Position numbers and translations under genes: made by a program
Notes under the pieces: generated by a model
The model's database searches: none
What the model was told of the DNA's origin: nothing
Seen by the model: the letters and a program-made list of their open reading frames with translations, nothing else
Assembly: GCA_963800285.1 (NCBI GenBank)
Contig: CAWDAL010000009.1
Span: forward strand, 104,977 to 168,976
DNA from: DASUPK01 sp963800285
GTDB lineage: Bacteria; Actinomycetota; Thermoleophilia; Solirubrobacterales; 70-9
DNA length: 64,000 nucleotides
Reading direction: 5' to 3'
In this document: positions 63,338 to 64,000 of the stretch, piece by piece
How positions within the stretch are numbered: position 1 is the stretch's first letter
Layout of the letters: the number at the start of each line of letters is the position of its first letter

Positions 63338-63803
63338 GACACCGGCACAGCAACTCTTTGTGTTACGGCAGCTTCCGACGACCACTGTCGCGACCGTCAA
63401 GAGTGGACGCCTTCGCTGGGAGGGCCGCCTCCAGCCGACCGTGCGCAGCAATACCTACTTCGTGCGGATCGACTACGCCGTACCCCTCTATCCAGCGGTG
63501 ACGATCGTCGCGCCAAAGCTCGAGATCCCGTCGGGCGCCGCACTCCCGCATACCTATCCAGGCGAGCGCCTCTGTCTCTACTACCCCCGGCAATGGGACA
63601 GGACCATGCTGATCGCAACGACAATCGTTCCTTGGAGTTCCGAGTGGCTCTTGCACTATGAAATCTGGAAGATCACCGGAGAGTGGCTCGGCGGAGGACA
63701 CGAACCCATCAGCGGATCTAAGCGCGAGCCGGACGAGCCGGCGGAGAATTTCTCCCGTCCGAATCGACCTCCTGGAGAAGATCTCCTGCGGTCAGCCTCT
63801 TAG
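63318..63803 (+). CDS. Stand-alone E2-like CBASS protein
   Basis: 161 residues. ATG 63,318 overlaps the CD-NTase end by 20 nt. LPHTYPGERLCLYYP matches the bacterial E2 active-site region, with Cys in LCLYYP, followed by WSSEWLLHYEIWKITGEWLGGG. Type II short CBASS carries such an E2 without E1 or JAB protease and attaches the CD-NTase C-terminus to a target to tune its activity. The CD-NTase here ends in Gly-Ser, a plausible substrate. Confidence 0.83.
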   Translation: MARAGAKTPAQQLFVLRQLPTTTVATVKSGRLRWEGRLQPTVRSNTYFVRIDYAVPLYPAVTIVAPKLEIPSGAALPHTYPGERLCLYYPRQWDRTMLIATTIVPWSSEWLLHYEIWKITGEWLGGGHEPISGSKREPDEPAENFSRPNRPPGEDLLRSAS

Positions 63804-63851
63804 AGAGCGTACAGTCCCGGCGAGCAGACGAAGGGACCGGTGCTAGGCACC

Positions 63852-63932
63852 AAAGTTGCGAGAAAATCCTGGTTTGCTGAAACCTTAGGTGCTCCCTAAA
63901 GTTGCAAGAAAACCGCTATTGATTGAAACTTT
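63852..63932. repeat. Two imperfect palindromic repeats in AT-rich DNA
   Basis: Units at 63,852-63,886 and 63,898-63,932 (period 46) share AAAGTTGC, AGAAAA and TTGAAAC-like ends; unit 2 has 10-bp inverted arms with one mismatch. They sit just before the next start and may be operators. Confidence 0.5.
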
Positions 63933-63955
63933 GGCTATGTATTCTTCTAGTAGAC

Positions 63956-64000
63956 ATGAAATCCGAAGCAAAAAAAAAGCTGTTTGAGAACATCGTCCGA
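63956..64000 (+). CDS. Start of a further island gene (3' partial)
   Basis: ATG followed by 14 in-frame codons (MKSEAKKKLFENIVR) to the window edge, in DNA far more AT-rich than anything to the left. Too short to identify. No clear ribosome-binding site. Confidence 0.4.
   Translation, partial: MKSEAKKKLFENIVR

Noticed and set aside
63852..63932. Two repeats with GTTGCAAG and ATTGAAAC-like ends, resembling a CRISPR array
   Set aside because: Only two units, diverged from each other, with a 46-bp period too short for repeat plus spacer, and no cas1 or effector nearby despite the Cas2-like gene.

Overview
The window is uniformly GC-rich until its last 200 bases. Genes are tightly packed, starts are often GTG or TTG, and several genes look leaderless. 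A fused lipoyl-E2/E1 2-oxoglutarate dehydrogenase, Lys/His-tailed secreted hydrolases, c-di-AMP (ydaO) riboswitches ahead of NlpC/P60 genes and a SigB/F stress locus point to an actinobacterium, most likely a soil Thermoleophilia/Solirubrobacterales-type organism. This assignment is an inference from gene style; there is no rRNA in the window.

Layout. 1-8.2 kb: TCA-cycle genes (2-oxoglutarate dehydrogenase, aconitase). 8.2-11.4 kb: secreted hydrolase and SDR. 11.4-13.9 kb: three tandem NlpC/P60 paralogues, two behind their own c-di-AMP riboswitch. 14-18.1 kb: first spermidine/putrescine-type ABC transporter. 18.1-24.8 kb: secreted/membrane cluster with three SGNH paralogues, an MBOAT acyltransferase plus a fourth SGNH protein, and a divergent pair of Cys-rich paralogues. 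24.9-31.6 kb: minus-strand catabolic operon (transaminase, PucR regulator, saccharopine-dehydrogenase-like enzyme, alanine dehydrogenase, aminobutyraldehyde dehydrogenase), divergent from a second polyamine ABC transporter (31.8-35.9 kb). 35.9-38.5 kb: STAS, HATPase and SigB/F-type sigma factor with back-to-back SigB-type promoters. 38.7-44 kb: aldehyde dehydrogenase, Orn/Lys/Arg decarboxylase, amidinohydrolase and M20 carbamoylase. Together 14-44 kb reads as a polyamine/agmatine uptake, conversion and catabolism region. 44-57.9 kb: mixed chromosomal genes ending in a degenerate DnaG-like membrane protein.

At 57,855-57,897 lies the 3' half only of a tRNA-Asp gene, the footprint of integration into a tRNA. 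Everything to its right looks like an integrated island: a sigma-like factor, a zinc-finger anti-sigma-like/HTH protein, an ImmA/IrrE metalloprotease, a tiny leader ORF, a small Cas2-like protein, and a type II 'short' CBASS antiphage operon (CapV-type patatin phospholipase, CD-NTase, stand-alone E2-like protein). The CD-NTase carries two mutually compensating single-base frameshifts. The proposed novelty is a sigma/anti-sigma/protease switch feeding a CBASS operon, in place of the known CapH/CapP repressor-protease pair. The right end of the island, with the intact tRNA-Asp and any integrase, lies beyond the window.

Two families of short dispersed repeats, one MITE-like with about 100-bp copies and one about 45 bp, are scattered through the chromosomal part, mostly at gene 3' ends and in places extending proteins.
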